From NCBI GenBank assembly GCA_002887195.1, contig PJAB01001486.1, positions 1-14,112 on the forward strand: DNA of 14,112 nucleotides, read 5' to 3'. The notes under the pieces were generated by a model that did no database searches, was not told the origin of the DNA, and worked only from the letters and a program-made list of their open reading frames with translations. The DNA is from Chrysochromulina parva. Its lineage: Eukaryota; Haptophyta; Prymnesiales; Chrysochromulinaceae. This document shows, one piece after another, positions 1-7,558 of this stretch. The position numbers and the translations under genes were made by a program. Numbering within the stretch: position 1 is the first letter of the stretch; each line of letters opens with the position of its first letter.

Positions 1-386
1 TAAAGGAGATTGTATCCATTAGTGCTCTCCAGGATTCCCTCATCCGAAAGTTGCAGGAAAGTGCCCGGAAAGAAATCTGTTTCTTATTTCTTATTTTCAA
101 AACGAACTAACTATGAACTCTCAACTTCGAACTCGCAGATTTCGGGGTTCGGGTGCCGGGTTAGTTTCACGTTGCCCGGCGCGGCAGTTTGAGGTTGTTG
201 GTTCAAATTTGTTCATTTTTTTAACTTCAAAGTGCAAACTGACTTCGGCGACCGAAGTTGTAAGTTGTTTGTTGTTGAACAACCAACAACTATGAACTTG
301 AAACCCGAAAACGCGAGTTGCTTGTTATTATTTCGCGTGGCGCCTCATAGTCGAGAAGCCTTGAGAACATTTGAGAAAGTTGCGGA

Positions 387-461
387 CACGTGTGAACGTT
401 AACACGACAGACGCGACAACAGGTGCTCGTGTTAGAAGTCACACAGACACACATTCACGTG
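387..461. promoter_or_regulatory. Two CACGTG (E/G-box-like) hexamers
   Basis: CACGTG occurs at 387-392, inside the palindrome ACACGTGT, and again at 456-461. CACGTG is the core bound by bHLH and bZIP factors in plants and animals. Both copies lie 190-270 bp upstream of the transporter ATG. A six-base palindrome is common by chance, so a regulatory role is only a suggestion. Confidence 0.2.
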
Positions 462-470
462 TGTGAACCT

Positions 471-513
471 GACTTGACTTGATAGATTGGCTTGACTCGA
501 CTTGACTTGACTT
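471..513. repeat. ACTTG pentamer repeat (imperfect)
   Basis: Imperfect tandem copies of ACTTG/TTGAC run from about 471 to 513, interrupted by GATAGATTGG and by one variant unit (CTCGA). A perfect three-unit copy of the same pentamer occurs at 5583-5597, downstream of the PP2A subunit gene. It looks like a dispersed simple repeat. TTGAC is also the W-box core of plant WRKY factors, but that reading is not needed here. Confidence 0.6.
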
Positions 514-545
514 GAGGCAAGTCTTAATTTGGCAAGTGGAGAGAC

Positions 546-674
546 ATGAGAGGCGACTTTCTCGGGAGCTTTGAGAGGAAGCGTCGTATTGAGCTGCTCG
601 CTTGGGGCGCCCCTCGTTCACGAAGACCGCGCGTCTCGAACGAGGAGTCCATTCATGTCGACGAAGAGTCATGA
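546..674 (+). other. Candidate upstream ORF overlapping the transporter start
   Basis: An ATG at 546 opens a 42-codon frame ending in TGA at 672-674. It overlaps the transporter ATG at 655 in another frame. If the mRNA begins upstream of 546, ribosomes starting here would pass the main ATG, which normally lowers translation. If transcription begins after 548, the uORF does not exist. The peptide resembles nothing I know. Confidence 0.25.
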
Positions 675-2238
675 CGACGACGCCGTGACCCCACTTGGGC
701 GTTCAACGCCAAGAGAGCGCCGAGGAAGCTTGTCGGATGGCAACGGAAACGGAAGTCCTCCACTGTTGACCTCACCGCGATCTGGTGCATCCTTACTGCA
801 TGGATCAGAGCGTGCTGCAAGCTCAAGCACCGATACGTGCGGTACCAGCAGGGCCCAACGCCTCAGCAAGGACAGCGAGAACGAGGTCCAGCGCACATCG
901 AGCAAGATGCGCTCGGCGGTGCGCATGGTCTCGATAAATAACAAGAGACTGCTCGTGCTTGTGTGCTCAAACATAGCGAACTTGTGCTGCCACGCAGTCT
1001 ACTCGGTGCTTGCATCCTTCTTCCCAGAGCAGGCAGCAGCGAAGGGCATGGGCGATGACATGGTCGGCGTCGTGTTTTCAATCTTTGCTGGCGTCATGTT
1101 TGTGGTCTCGCCTGTTGCGGGCATACTGATGCAGCAGCGCGGCAAGGTCTGGGTGTATCTGTGCGGGCTTGGCATCGTCTCTATTTCAACAATACTCTTT
1201 GCTGCGGCCACTTTTGTGCCTGAGGGCTGGCCTTTTGCGGTGTGGTGCCTCTCGATACGAATAGCTCAGGGCGTTGGTGCGGCGTTGGAGGAGACGGCCA
1301 TGTATGCGATCATCGCGGAGCTCGATGCGGAGAATGTCACCTTCTATCTCGGCATCTGCGAGATTTCGACCGGCTTGGGGTACATGATCGGACCGCCGCT
1401 TGGTGGCATCCTCTTCATGGCAGGCGGCTTCCCGATGCCATTTGTTTGCGTGGGTGCCCTCATCGCTCCCGCAGCGTTGATCTTCTACCGTTCCATGCCG
1501 AACGACGCCCACCGCGTCAGCAGGGACCAAGAGCGCGTCGAACCCGTCGCTGTGCGCAGCCTTCTGGTGAACCCACAGGTGATCGTCATGGCGGTCGCAG
1601 CGACGCTCGCCAACTCGGACTATGCCTTCCTTGAGCCAACGCTTGGGGAGCATGCATCGAACCTCGGGCTTGCCAGAACCCCTGATGCCATAGGAGCACT
1701 CTTCTCGGTGACGATTGTCGCCTACACGTTGTCGTGCCCGGTGATCGGTCTCCTGGCAAAGCGCGAGCGGATAGGCCCGCGCGCCGTCATCGTCATCGGC
1801 CTGATCTTTCAGCTCATCGGCTTCTTGCTGGTCGGCCCCTCGCCGCTGCTGCAGCAGGAGCAAATGGGCATGCCGCAGATGGTCCTGGCCCTGATACTCT
1901 TTGGAGTGGGAGAGGCGATGTCGCAGACGCCGTTGATGGATGATATGATGCTCTCGTGCAGGAGGCATGCGGAGGAGGCCTCCGTCACTATCGCGCCGCT
2001 CATCATGTCCTCCTTTGCTTTGGGGCAGATGATCGGACCTCTAATCGGCTCCTCCGCGTCAGGGCGAATGGGGTTCCCTTGGGCGTGCACGCTCATGGCC
2101 TCCTTACTGCTGGCTCACCTCGCGGTCATCGCCATCGTGTCTGCCGTCCGACCAAGAAAGGCCATGAAGAATCGAGCGTACGTCGGGGTGGAGCTGACGT
2201 CAGTATCAGTGCCGATGGCGGAGAGCGCAGCGGAATGA
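655..2238 (+). CDS. MFS transporter, SLC18 (vesicular amine transporter)-like
   Basis: This encodes a 527-aa polytopic membrane protein of the major facilitator superfamily. A hydrophilic, Ser-rich N-terminal tail of about 95 residues precedes about 12 hydrophobic segments. Motif B-like RIAQGVGAALEE lies near residue 202. Motif C (GLGYMIGPPLGG) lies near 240-251, and is typical of proton-coupled antiporters. The text around EISTGLGYMIGPPLGG and GGFPMPF resembles SLC18B1/VMAT-type carriers. Motif A in the loop between segments 2 and 3 is degenerate (MQQRGK). The same frame is open further upstream only from a TTG at 571, so I chose the ATG at 655. No intron is needed. The substrate cannot be read from sequence; an organic cation or polyamine exchanged for protons is the family expectation. 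It probably sits in a vesicle, vacuole or plasma membrane. Its 3' end faces the AP2 gene. Confidence 0.85.
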   Translation: MSTKSHDDDAVTPLGRSTPRERRGSLSDGNGNGSPPLLTSPRSGASLLHGSERAASSSTDTCGTSRAQRLSKDSENEVQRTSSKMRSAVRMVSINNKRLLVLVCSNIANLCCHAVYSVLASFFPEQAAAKGMGDDMVGVVFSIFAGVMFVVSPVAGILMQQRGKVWVYLCGLGIVSISTILFAAATFVPEGWPFAVWCLSIRIAQGVGAALEETAMYAIIAELDAENVTFYLGICEISTGLGYMIGPPLGGILFMAGGFPMPFVCVGALIAPAALIFYRSMPNDAHRVSRDQERVEPVAVRSLLVNPQVIVMAVAATLANSDYAFLEPTLGEHASNLGLARTPDAIGALFSVTIVAYTLSCPVIGLLAKRERIGPRAVIVIGLIFQLIGFLLVGPSPLLQQEQMGMPQMVLALILFGVGEAMSQTPLMDDMMLSCRRHAEEASVTIAPLIMSSFALGQMIGPLIGSSASGRMGFPWACTLMASLLLAHLAVIAIVSAVRPRKAMKNRAYVGVELTSVSVPMAESAAE

Positions 2239-2689
2239 GCTCCGCAATCAGACTCGCTGTTCGCCTGCGGGTCGGAAAATTCTCTGGACCGACAGAGGCA
2301 CTGAACCACGGACCGGACTCAAGGAACCCCCCGTCGTGCGTCTCGAGCGGCCCACAGGGTCGAGGGGGTGGCACGTTGTCGAGTCTGAACTTCCGCTCGT
2401 CATGGCCGGCGCCTTCGTATTCTGTCCATTCGTAATTAATATCGGCGCCGTCGTAAGTAAGTAAGTAAAACCGTCGCGATTCGGCCGCGCCGATTCTAAA
2501 CATGTAGGTTGTGTAGAGCATCGTCCTAACACATGTAAGATCCGATGTATACCGCCATCCGGATCGAATCCGGTGTTTCGCAAGTCGTAGCGTTTAAACG
2601 GTGAACGTAAGTGTGTTCGCGTTGTGAACAGTGCACGAATGAGAACACCTATCTACTGCTGCTATGGCGCTGCGCCCTTGAGGCCCATC
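2239..2689. other. Convergent spacer between MFS and AP2 genes
   Basis: This stretch carries the 3' flanks of two convergent genes. I see no gene. It contains a GTAAGTAAGTAAGTAAA simple repeat around 2453-2468 and a small perfect hairpin (CCGGAT, loop CGA, ATCCGG) at 2559-2573. No AATAAA-type signal stands out for either gene. Confidence 0.5.
2559..2573. repeat. Short inverted repeat (6-bp arms, 3-nt loop)
   Basis: CCGGAT at 2559-2564 pairs with ATCCGG at 2568-2573 around CGA. It lies between two convergent gene ends, so it could form in either 3' UTR. It has no run of T, so it is not a bacterial-type terminator. Confidence 0.4.
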
Positions 2690-3547
2690 TCATGATGCGC
2701 GTTCACTATTACTACTTGGCAACGCATTCGGGTTCATCCGCTCGTTCGGAAAGTGGAGCTCGCGATCCAATCCGTGGCGGAGTACGAAGGCATCGTGGGC
2801 GCGCGCCGCTGCCTCCTCGGTGGCATAACTTCCCACTGAGTAGCGTGTGCCGCGATGCGAAAAGGCGCAGCGCCAGAAACCCTCGGCCTCCGCGTCTAGT
2901 GGGCCGTCGCGGCTTGCCACGCGCTTCTTCTTTTGCCATCGAACGCCAGCGTAGCCGACCCGTGCCCCTCGCTTCAGCGCTGCCGCCGTGCCGGCCTTGC
3001 GAGAAAGCCCGGCGGCGCCGTAGGGCTCGTTGGCCGCGGATGCCACCTGCGCCCGGCGCGCGATTACGCGAACGCCCTCTTCGCCGTACTTCTCCCGCCG
3101 CACTTGCCTCGCATCGGCCAGCATTTTGGCAGCCATCTCGTTCCCATACTTGGCGATCAAAGCCTCGCGCCCGAGCCAGCCAAACTCGGACGTGCCGCCA
3201 GCCTCGGCCGCTGCCGTAGAGAAGGCCGCGTAGGCTGCGCGGCGCACAGACTCGTCGTTGTAGAACTGACGCAGGGAGCGCACCGCATCCCTGCGTCCAA
3301 TGCGGCCGAGCTCACCGAGCGCGGCATGCGAGGGATCATTTTCGTGAGGCTTGTCTGGCGTGCCGTCCGCTGGCACGTGCGCCGTCGGAGGCGGCGCGAG
3401 CATTAGCAGGCAGCAGCAGCAGCCGGGGCGGTACGCTTTTACATACGCCATAATTTCAGGACTCGTGAGTGTGAACATAAATGGCGGGGCCGTGGGTGTC
3501 GGATTCACAAAATGGAAGGAGACACTCTGAGGAGGAATCGGAACCAT
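2690..3547 (-). CDS. AP2/ERF-domain protein, putative transcription factor
   Basis: This 285-aa protein has one AP2-type DNA-binding domain at its C-terminus, about residues 196-268. Visible hallmarks are YAGVRWQ at the first strand, FWRCAF at the second, GTRYSVGSYATEEAAARAHD covering the third strand and helix, and ELHFPNE at the end. These match the plant AP2 pattern (GVR, W.A, LG.Y.TEE.AA.A.D, LNFP). A charged insertion (KKKRVASRDGPLDAEAEG) widens the first loop. The middle region is Ala/Arg/Glu-rich helical sequence with no recognised domain. The frame is open a little upstream, but its first codon there is GTG; the first ATG is at 3547. ATGs at 3478 and 3451 are alternatives, and an upstream exon cannot be excluded. 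It is divergent from the PP2A subunit gene, with 213 bp between start codons. DNA binding is inferred from family; target genes are unknown. Confidence 0.75.
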   Translation of the reverse strand: MVPIPPQSVSFHFVNPTPTAPPFMFTLTSPEIMAYVKAYRPGCCCCLLMLAPPPTAHVPADGTPDKPHENDPSHAALGELGRIGRRDAVRSLRQFYNDESVRRAAYAAFSTAAAEAGGTSEFGWLGREALIAKYGNEMAAKMLADARQVRREKYGEEGVRVIARRAQVASAANEPYGAAGLSRKAGTAAALKRGARVGYAGVRWQKKKRVASRDGPLDAEAEGFWRCAFSHRGTRYSVGSYATEEAAARAHDAFVLRHGLDRELHFPNERMNPNALPSSNSERAS

Positions 3548-3760
3548 TCTCACATGCGTTCACTGCCATGGTTTCGTCGGCGATTTCAGAACTTGTTCTC
3601 TCCCGGGCCCCTTGCGCCGACTTGCCCGGCGGCTGTGGGCTGTTGGAGCTGTCGGGTGCGCCAGTTCATCGCTCGCAAGGCTCCCGACGGCTGCCTGATC
3701 GCCTGACCACTGTTCGTGCCCATTTTTTGACTGGCAGGTGGCGGTTGGGACGCTGCGTCG
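3548..3760. promoter_or_regulatory. Shared divergent 5' region of AP2 and PP2A-B55 genes
   Basis: Only 213 bp separate the two start codons, so both promoters or 5' leaders must lie here unless a gene has more exons. A T-rich run followed by CAG at 3723-3736 (ATTTTTTGACTGGCAG) looks like an intron acceptor and could mark a 5' UTR intron of the PP2A gene. In the PP2A frame an in-frame stop (TGA at 3728) precedes the ATG at 3761. Confidence 0.4.
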
Positions 3761-4340
3761 ATGGCCTCCGCAAGCTGGACTTTCCGTCAGGTTTTTGGGG
3801 ACCGTGACTCCCCAGAGGAGCCTGCGGATGGTGCGCTCGCCGCGTAGCTGTAGCCAGCACGCACATGCTGCCTCGTCTGCGCTGGCGGCAGCACGCGCCG
3901 CCCTTTGCGGGCACCCACCTTCTCAGGCCGCTGAGCTCTGTCTGCGCTCGCGCTGGCTGCAGAGGACTTGATCAGCGCTGTGCAGTTCGATGGCACGGGC
4001 GATTACCTTGCGACCGGCGACCGCGGTGGGCGCGTCGTCATATTTGAGTCTTCGGAGGTGCAGCACCGAGCGCAGCAGCGGGATCGAGCCGAGAGTGAAC
4101 GAATGGACATCGCGCCGCGCCAGGACATCGAGTACCGCTTCTATTGCGAGTTTCAATCGCACGAGCCCGAGTTCGACTATCTGAAGTCGCTCGAGATCGA
4201 GGAGAAGATCAACAGGATCCGATGGCGGCACGGCAGGGCTGGCCCGCTCTTTTTGCTCTCGACGAACGGTGCGCTTCGCCGCCGTTGCGTCCAGCGCACT
4301 CGAACGCGAAGTCGCTGCTGCCGCTGCCGTTGCCGCCGCT

Positions 4341-4378
<38 letters not shown>

Positions 4379-5534
4379 TGCTGCTGCCGCTGCTGCCGCT
4401 GCCGCTGCCGCTGCCGCTGCCGCTGCTGCTGCCGCTGCTGCCGCTGCTGCCGCTGCCGCTGCTGCCTTCGGGCCATTTTCGCAGCGCTGTGCGGGAGCTG
4501 CGGCCGGCTCACACGCGCCGCCGCCTCCGCGCGCAGACAAGACGATCAAGTTTTGGAAGATCTTCGAGAAGAGGGTGCGGATGGTCTCGATGAGGAACGT
4601 CGAGGGTGCCGCCTCGAGCCTCACTCAGCCTGTGATGACGCCCTTCATCGCCTCGCTGCGGATGCCGTCGCTGCATCCAGTACAGTGCATCGCGACCGCC
4701 AGCCTAAAGCGCACCTTTTCGAACGGGCACGCGTACCACATCAACTCTCTCTCCTTCAGCCCAGACGGCGAGACTTACCTCTCCGCGGACGACTTGCGGA
4801 TAAACCTTTGGAACTTGCACACGAACGAGTCCACGTTCAACATCGTCGATATCAAGCCCGACGACATGGAGGAGCTCTCCGAGGTGATCACCTCGGCCGA
4901 GTTTCACCCCATATGCTCATCGCAGCTCATCTACAGCAGCAGTAAGGGCCTGGTGCGCATGTGCGACCTTCGCGAGTCGGCGCGGGTCAGTAAGCACTCG
5001 GGCTGCCTCTTCGGACAAGTCCAGCAGAGAGAGAGCGAGCGCACCTTCTTTTCGGAAGTTATCTCGTCGATGAGTGACGTCAAATTCTCGCGCGACGGTC
5101 GGTACGTCATGGCGCGCGACTACATGACGCTCAAGATCTGGGACGTGCACATGGCATCGTCGCCGGTCCGCACGATCAAGGTGCACGAGCACCTGCGCTC
5201 CAAGCTGTGCGAGCTGTACGAGAGCGATTGCATCTTCGACAAGTTCGAGTGCTCGTGGGGGCACGACGACCGTCATGTGTGCTCGGGCACGTACGACAGC
5301 AAGCTTCTCGTATGGGACACGCTCGGCAGCGATAACAGCTGCACGACGATCGAGTCTGTCAGCAGCAGTTCGCCCGCGCGCCGCCAACCGACGCTCAATG
5401 GCAGGCTCGGCCTAACACGAAAGGACAGCAGCCGAACCTTCAGCAAGAAGATTCTGCACCACTCGCACCATCCGCAGCGCAACCTCGTTGCCATCGGTGC
5501 ACGCAATAGTCTGTACCTCTTCACAGGCCAATGA
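3761..5534 (+). CDS. PPP2R2: PP2A regulatory subunit B (B55/PR55), three exons
   Basis: Regulatory B55 subunit of protein phosphatase 2A, a WD40 propeller that selects substrates for the PP2A A/C core in nucleus and cytosol. The CDS is join(3761-3830, 3963-4268, 4537-5534): 457 aa, close to the roughly 450 aa usual for the family. Exon 1 gives [11 protein letters not shown], matching the conserved N-terminus (W.FSQVFGE). Exon 2 gives [13 protein letters not shown] and [20 protein letters not shown], near-universal B55 sequence. Exon 3 opens with DKTIKFWKI and includes [52 protein letters not shown] and a C-terminal [10 protein letters not shown]. Both joins are phase 1 and restore invariant residues (E24 and D126), which strongly supports them. 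The first ATG after an in-frame stop is 3761. RNA data should confirm the small first exon. Identity is close to certain. Confidence 0.95.
3831..3962 (+). other. Intron 1 of PP2A-B55 gene (132 bp)
   Basis: Donor GTGCGCTCGC at 3831, acceptor CTGGCTGCAG ending at 3962. Unspliced, the exon 1 frame hits TAG at 3844. Splicing joins codon g|ag to give ...PADEDLISAV, which aligns with B55 proteins. The donor departs from the usual GTRAGT. Confidence 0.85.
4269..4536 (+). other. Intron 2 of PP2A-B55 gene (268 bp), with GCN tract
   Basis: Donor GTGCGCTTCG at 4269, acceptor CCGCGCGCAG ending at 4536. Splicing joins LLSTN to DKTIKFWKI, an invariant B55 sequence, with codon g|ac. More than half of the intron is a pyrimidine-biased GCT/GCC triplet tract. 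Its length is not a multiple of three, so retention would frameshift exon 3. Confidence 0.92.
4314..4466. repeat. GCT/GCC triplet tract inside intron
   Basis: There are 51 consecutive triplets, all GCT or GCC apart from two GTT. The plus strand contains no A in this tract. Read in the frame of exon 3 it would be polyalanine, but it is removed by splicing. GCT/GCC arrays like this slip easily in replication, so its length may vary between strains. The tract ends 70 nt before the acceptor. Confidence 0.9.
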
Positions 5535-5582
5535 GTGTGCGACCCATCGCTCTTCACTTCCTCCCTCTCCGTGTAGCGTTCT

Positions 5583-5597
5583 ACTTGACTTGACTTG
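5583..5597. repeat. (ACTTG)3 perfect pentamer repeat
   Basis: Three exact ACTTG units stand 49 bp after the PP2A subunit stop codon. The pentamer also forms the array at 471-513, about 5 kb away. Confidence 0.7.
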
Positions 5598-5629
5598 GAT
5601 CGCCGAGACCTCGCGCCCTCGCGAGCGCG

Positions 5630-5666
5630 CCCGACGCCGCGTCGCCCGACGCCGCGTCGCTCGACG
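5630..5666. repeat. 15-bp tandem repeat, about 2.4 copies
   Basis: CCCGACGCCGCGTCG is repeated exactly at 5630-5644 and 5645-5659, then begins a third time with one change (CTCGACG). The unit contains the near-palindrome CGACGCCGCGTCG. It is a local duplication with no evident function. Confidence 0.75.
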
Positions 5667-6371
5667 AAACGGCGCCACGTGTCAAGTCTCTCTTCTGTGC
5701 CATGGGGGTGTAGCGGCTGTGCGCGCGGCATCAGGACTCTGCCTCCGTGGGGGGTGCGGAGCCTGAGATCTCGCCTTCCAAGCCGTGAGATTACTGGATG
5801 AGCAGGCGGACTACAACTCTTTGAGATCACAGATGTGTATCGCTATAACGCTACGAGTCCTCGACCGGAGATTCTGCTCACAGAGTTGTGTGCGAGTGTC
5901 CCTGGGCTCCATGTGTGTGCGGTACGTGGCATCATGGCGCGCGCGGCGCGTATGGCGCGGCGCGTGACGGGGACGACCCTGTAGAGATGGTGAGAACTGT
6001 CAACTGAGATGTTAACATGTGTATCGAATGTTCCTTGTTCGTGGTGCGTATGGATATCAGGTGTGCATGTGCCGCATAGTTGGATCACCCGATTCGTGTA
6101 CATGCCATAACTGAGCATGAAAACCGAGATATCCCGGGCCCCTGCCGAGTGCCGGACGCGGGAAATAAATTACTTTCTTTCTTGTTCTCACCTCTGCGAC
6201 CTTGGACGTCGGACCTGACCGGCAGAGGACGCACGCGTGCGGCCATGACGTGTGCTCACTCAGCACTTACTGGGAGTCGACTCCGTGCGGATCGCTAACT
6301 TGGAGCTCTCAGGGTCCCGGGCACAAGGTGTGCGCGACTCGCGACCGCGGCTAGGCGGTCGGGCGGCGCGC

Positions 6372-7151
6372 TCACCGTTGGCTTCCTGGCGAAGGCGGCT
6401 CCTCATCGGGCGAGTTGGCCTCCTGGTTCAGGGCTTTCACGACCGCACCCGTCCCAGCGAGTAGCATCGCCCCGAGTGCGATAAGCGCGCCGGTCTTGCC
6501 GGCAAGGGTGAGGATAGTCATGATGAGCCCCGCGAGCACCACGCCAGAGAAGATGGAGCTCATCGCTGAGGAGAAGGGCATATCGAGCAGGTAGGCGATG
6601 ATTGCGCCAGTCCAGGCTCCCGTGCCCGGCGCTGGCACACCGATAAAGAGCGCGAGCGTCAGCCAGCGCGACTGGCCTGTGGGCAGCCCGGCGCTTATCT
6701 TCTCCGCACGCTTGAGCAGCGGAGCGGCGAGCCGCTTGAAGAAGTTGGAGCGCAGCGCGAGGATCATCGGCGCGATTGGTAGCATATTGCCAATCACGCA
6801 GATGGCAAAGGTCGTTGCGGGTGGGAGGCCCATCCAGTTGCCCACCGGCACGCCACCTCGCAGTTCGACCGCGGGCGTCGCAGAAATGAGCATGAGAACG
6901 GCCCAATCCGGCAGGCCAGATTTCCGGAAGAATAGAGCCACTTTTTGGCCGGTGTGCAGGTGCTCAACTCCACCAGCGGCGGCGGATGCTGCGGAGGCGA
7001 TTGCGGGCAAGCAGAGCGTCGCCGCGTAGGTGCTCGCGGTGCGCAACGCCGTCAACGGAAGCCGGGCACGTGGTGTCAGTGATGGTGCGCGCGGCGTCGG
7101 CACCGAGCGCGGAGCCACCGCCACCAGAACCAGGGAAGTGATGAATAGCAT
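6372..7151 (-). CDS. Small multidrug export family membrane protein (COG2426/PF06695), probably plastid
   Basis: This 259-aa protein belongs to the PF06695 (COG2426) family, a mostly bacterial group of small membrane proteins named as putative small multidrug exporters; its real substrate is not established. The core motif ATPAVELRGGVPVG (residues 91-104) and the reentrant-loop motif VPAPGTGAWTGA (172-183) are diagnostic, with VIGNMLPIAPMIL between them. About five hydrophobic segments follow residue 80. The N-terminus has a hydrophobic signal-like stretch (MLFITSLVLVAVAP) and then a Pro/Arg/Ser/Ala-rich stretch to about residue 60. This fits bipartite targeting to a secondary plastid and suggests descent from the cyanobacterial endosymbiont. 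The frame is open upstream only to a GTG at 7157, so I take the ATG at 7151. The C-terminus is acidic and hydrophilic (NSPDEEPPSPGSQR). It is divergent from another probable plastid protein gene. Confidence 0.85.
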   Translation of the reverse strand: MLFITSLVLVAVAPRSVPTPRAPSLTPRARLPLTALRTASTYAATLCLPAIASAASAAAGGVEHLHTGQKVALFFRKSGLPDWAVLMLISATPAVELRGGVPVGNWMGLPPATTFAICVIGNMLPIAPMILALRSNFFKRLAAPLLKRAEKISAGLPTGQSRWLTLALFIGVPAPGTGAWTGAIIAYLLDMPFSSAMSSIFSGVVLAGLIMTILTLAGKTGALIALGAMLLAGTGAVVKALNQEANSPDEEPPSPGSQR

Positions 7152-7558
7152 TTTCACGCGAGTTCGTCAACAAATGTAACGGTTGTACGCAGTGATCATT
7201 TTCTCAAGGGGCTGGCCAGCCCCTTGATTTTCTCCTCTTCGCGGTGAATGAGACTCCGGTATAGCTCTTCTGAACTCCCATCAAGAATTCAATCATTCCT
7301 CAAGAGCCCCGGATTGGTGGCGCCCGCGCGTCCACCTATCTCCCACAGCGCAGGCCGGCGCGCGCGCGCACTAAGTTCGGTGTCCTCGAGAGCGCCGCTC
7401 CCATCAGTAAAAAACAAATTCCACAGAAATGCGCTCGTAAAACCGAACTTGCTCGAGAAAAAAGATTCCCTTGCTTCGTGAAAGAGAGGTCATCAAGAAC
7501 CTAAAGGCTCCGACAGTCCCCCTCTGCATCGCTCCGGCCGGCGTCCCACCCGTCCGAA
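7152..7558. promoter_or_regulatory. Divergent promoter region of two plastid-protein genes
   Basis: These 407 bp separate the start codons of two oppositely oriented genes whose products both look plastid-targeted, so both promoters must be here. It contains a 24-bp perfect palindrome at 7204-7227, a CG-alternating run at 7355-7370 and an A-rich stretch before the right-hand gene (7408-7466). No TATA box is obvious. A shared regulator is possible but not shown. Confidence 0.5.
7204..7227. repeat. 24-bp perfect palindrome
   Basis: Arm TCAAGGGGCTGG is followed directly by its exact reverse complement, CCAGCCCCTTGA, with no spacer. It lies 53 bp upstream of the ATG of the left-hand gene. Possible roles are a dimeric protein site, a hairpin in the left gene's 5' UTR, or the footprint of a lost mobile element. 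The perfect match is directly visible; the role is unknown. Confidence 0.9.

Larger units (their letters stand above)
1..654. other. Upstream gene-free region before the MFS gene
   Basis: I see no convincing gene here; the short ORFs lack family features. It is less GC-rich than the coding parts. It holds a small hairpin with 7-nt arms (ACTTCGG/CCGAAGT, loop CGA) at 242-258, a 10-bp inverted repeat pairing 194-203 with 281-290, two CACGTG hexamers, an ACTTG pentamer array and an upstream ATG at 546. It probably contains the promoter and 5' leader of the transporter gene that starts at 655. No TATA box or transcription start can be placed with confidence. Confidence 0.5.
5535..6371. other. Gene-free convergent spacer, 837 bp
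   Basis: This lies between the 3' ends of the PP2A subunit gene and the PF06695 gene. Short ORFs on both strands show no family features and I see no RNA gene. It contains the ACTTG repeat (5583-5597), a 15-bp tandem repeat (5630-5666) and a degenerate ATGGCGCG...GCGCGT repeat at 5934-5967. The part from 5780 to 6180 is less GC-rich than the flanking genes. An unrecognised intron-rich gene or noncoding RNA cannot be excluded. Confidence 0.5.

Noticed and set aside
191..290. tRNA-like T-loop (GGTTCAAAT) and inverted repeats
   Set aside because: No acceptor stem, D arm or anticodon arm can be folded around it.
1186..1968. 260-codon minus-strand ORF
   Set aside because: It lies wholly inside the MFS gene, has His/Asp/Arg-rich composition typical of antisense reading of GC-rich codons, and shows no domain.
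3968..4945. ORF containing the first B55 residues followed by Arg/Cys-rich sequence
   Set aside because: It opens at TTG. The conserved part stops at 4268; everything after is intron and frameshifted exon 3.
4269..5534. A continuous ORF reading polyalanine directly into the B55 propeller
   Set aside because: It opens at GTG, not ATG, and conserved B55 sequence upstream (to ...FLLSTN) joins DKTIKFW exactly at GT...AG boundaries. The polyalanine is intronic.
5780..6180. Possible noncoding RNA or hidden gene in the AT-richer spacer
   Set aside because: No snoRNA boxes in the right arrangement, no tRNA fold and no conserved protein motif seen by eye. Transcript data would be needed.
7180..7193. 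CGGTTGTACGCAGT, nearly repeated at 11805-11818
   Set aside because: A 14-mer with one mismatch at two unrelated positions (one 5' flank, one 3' flank); too short to argue for a shared element.
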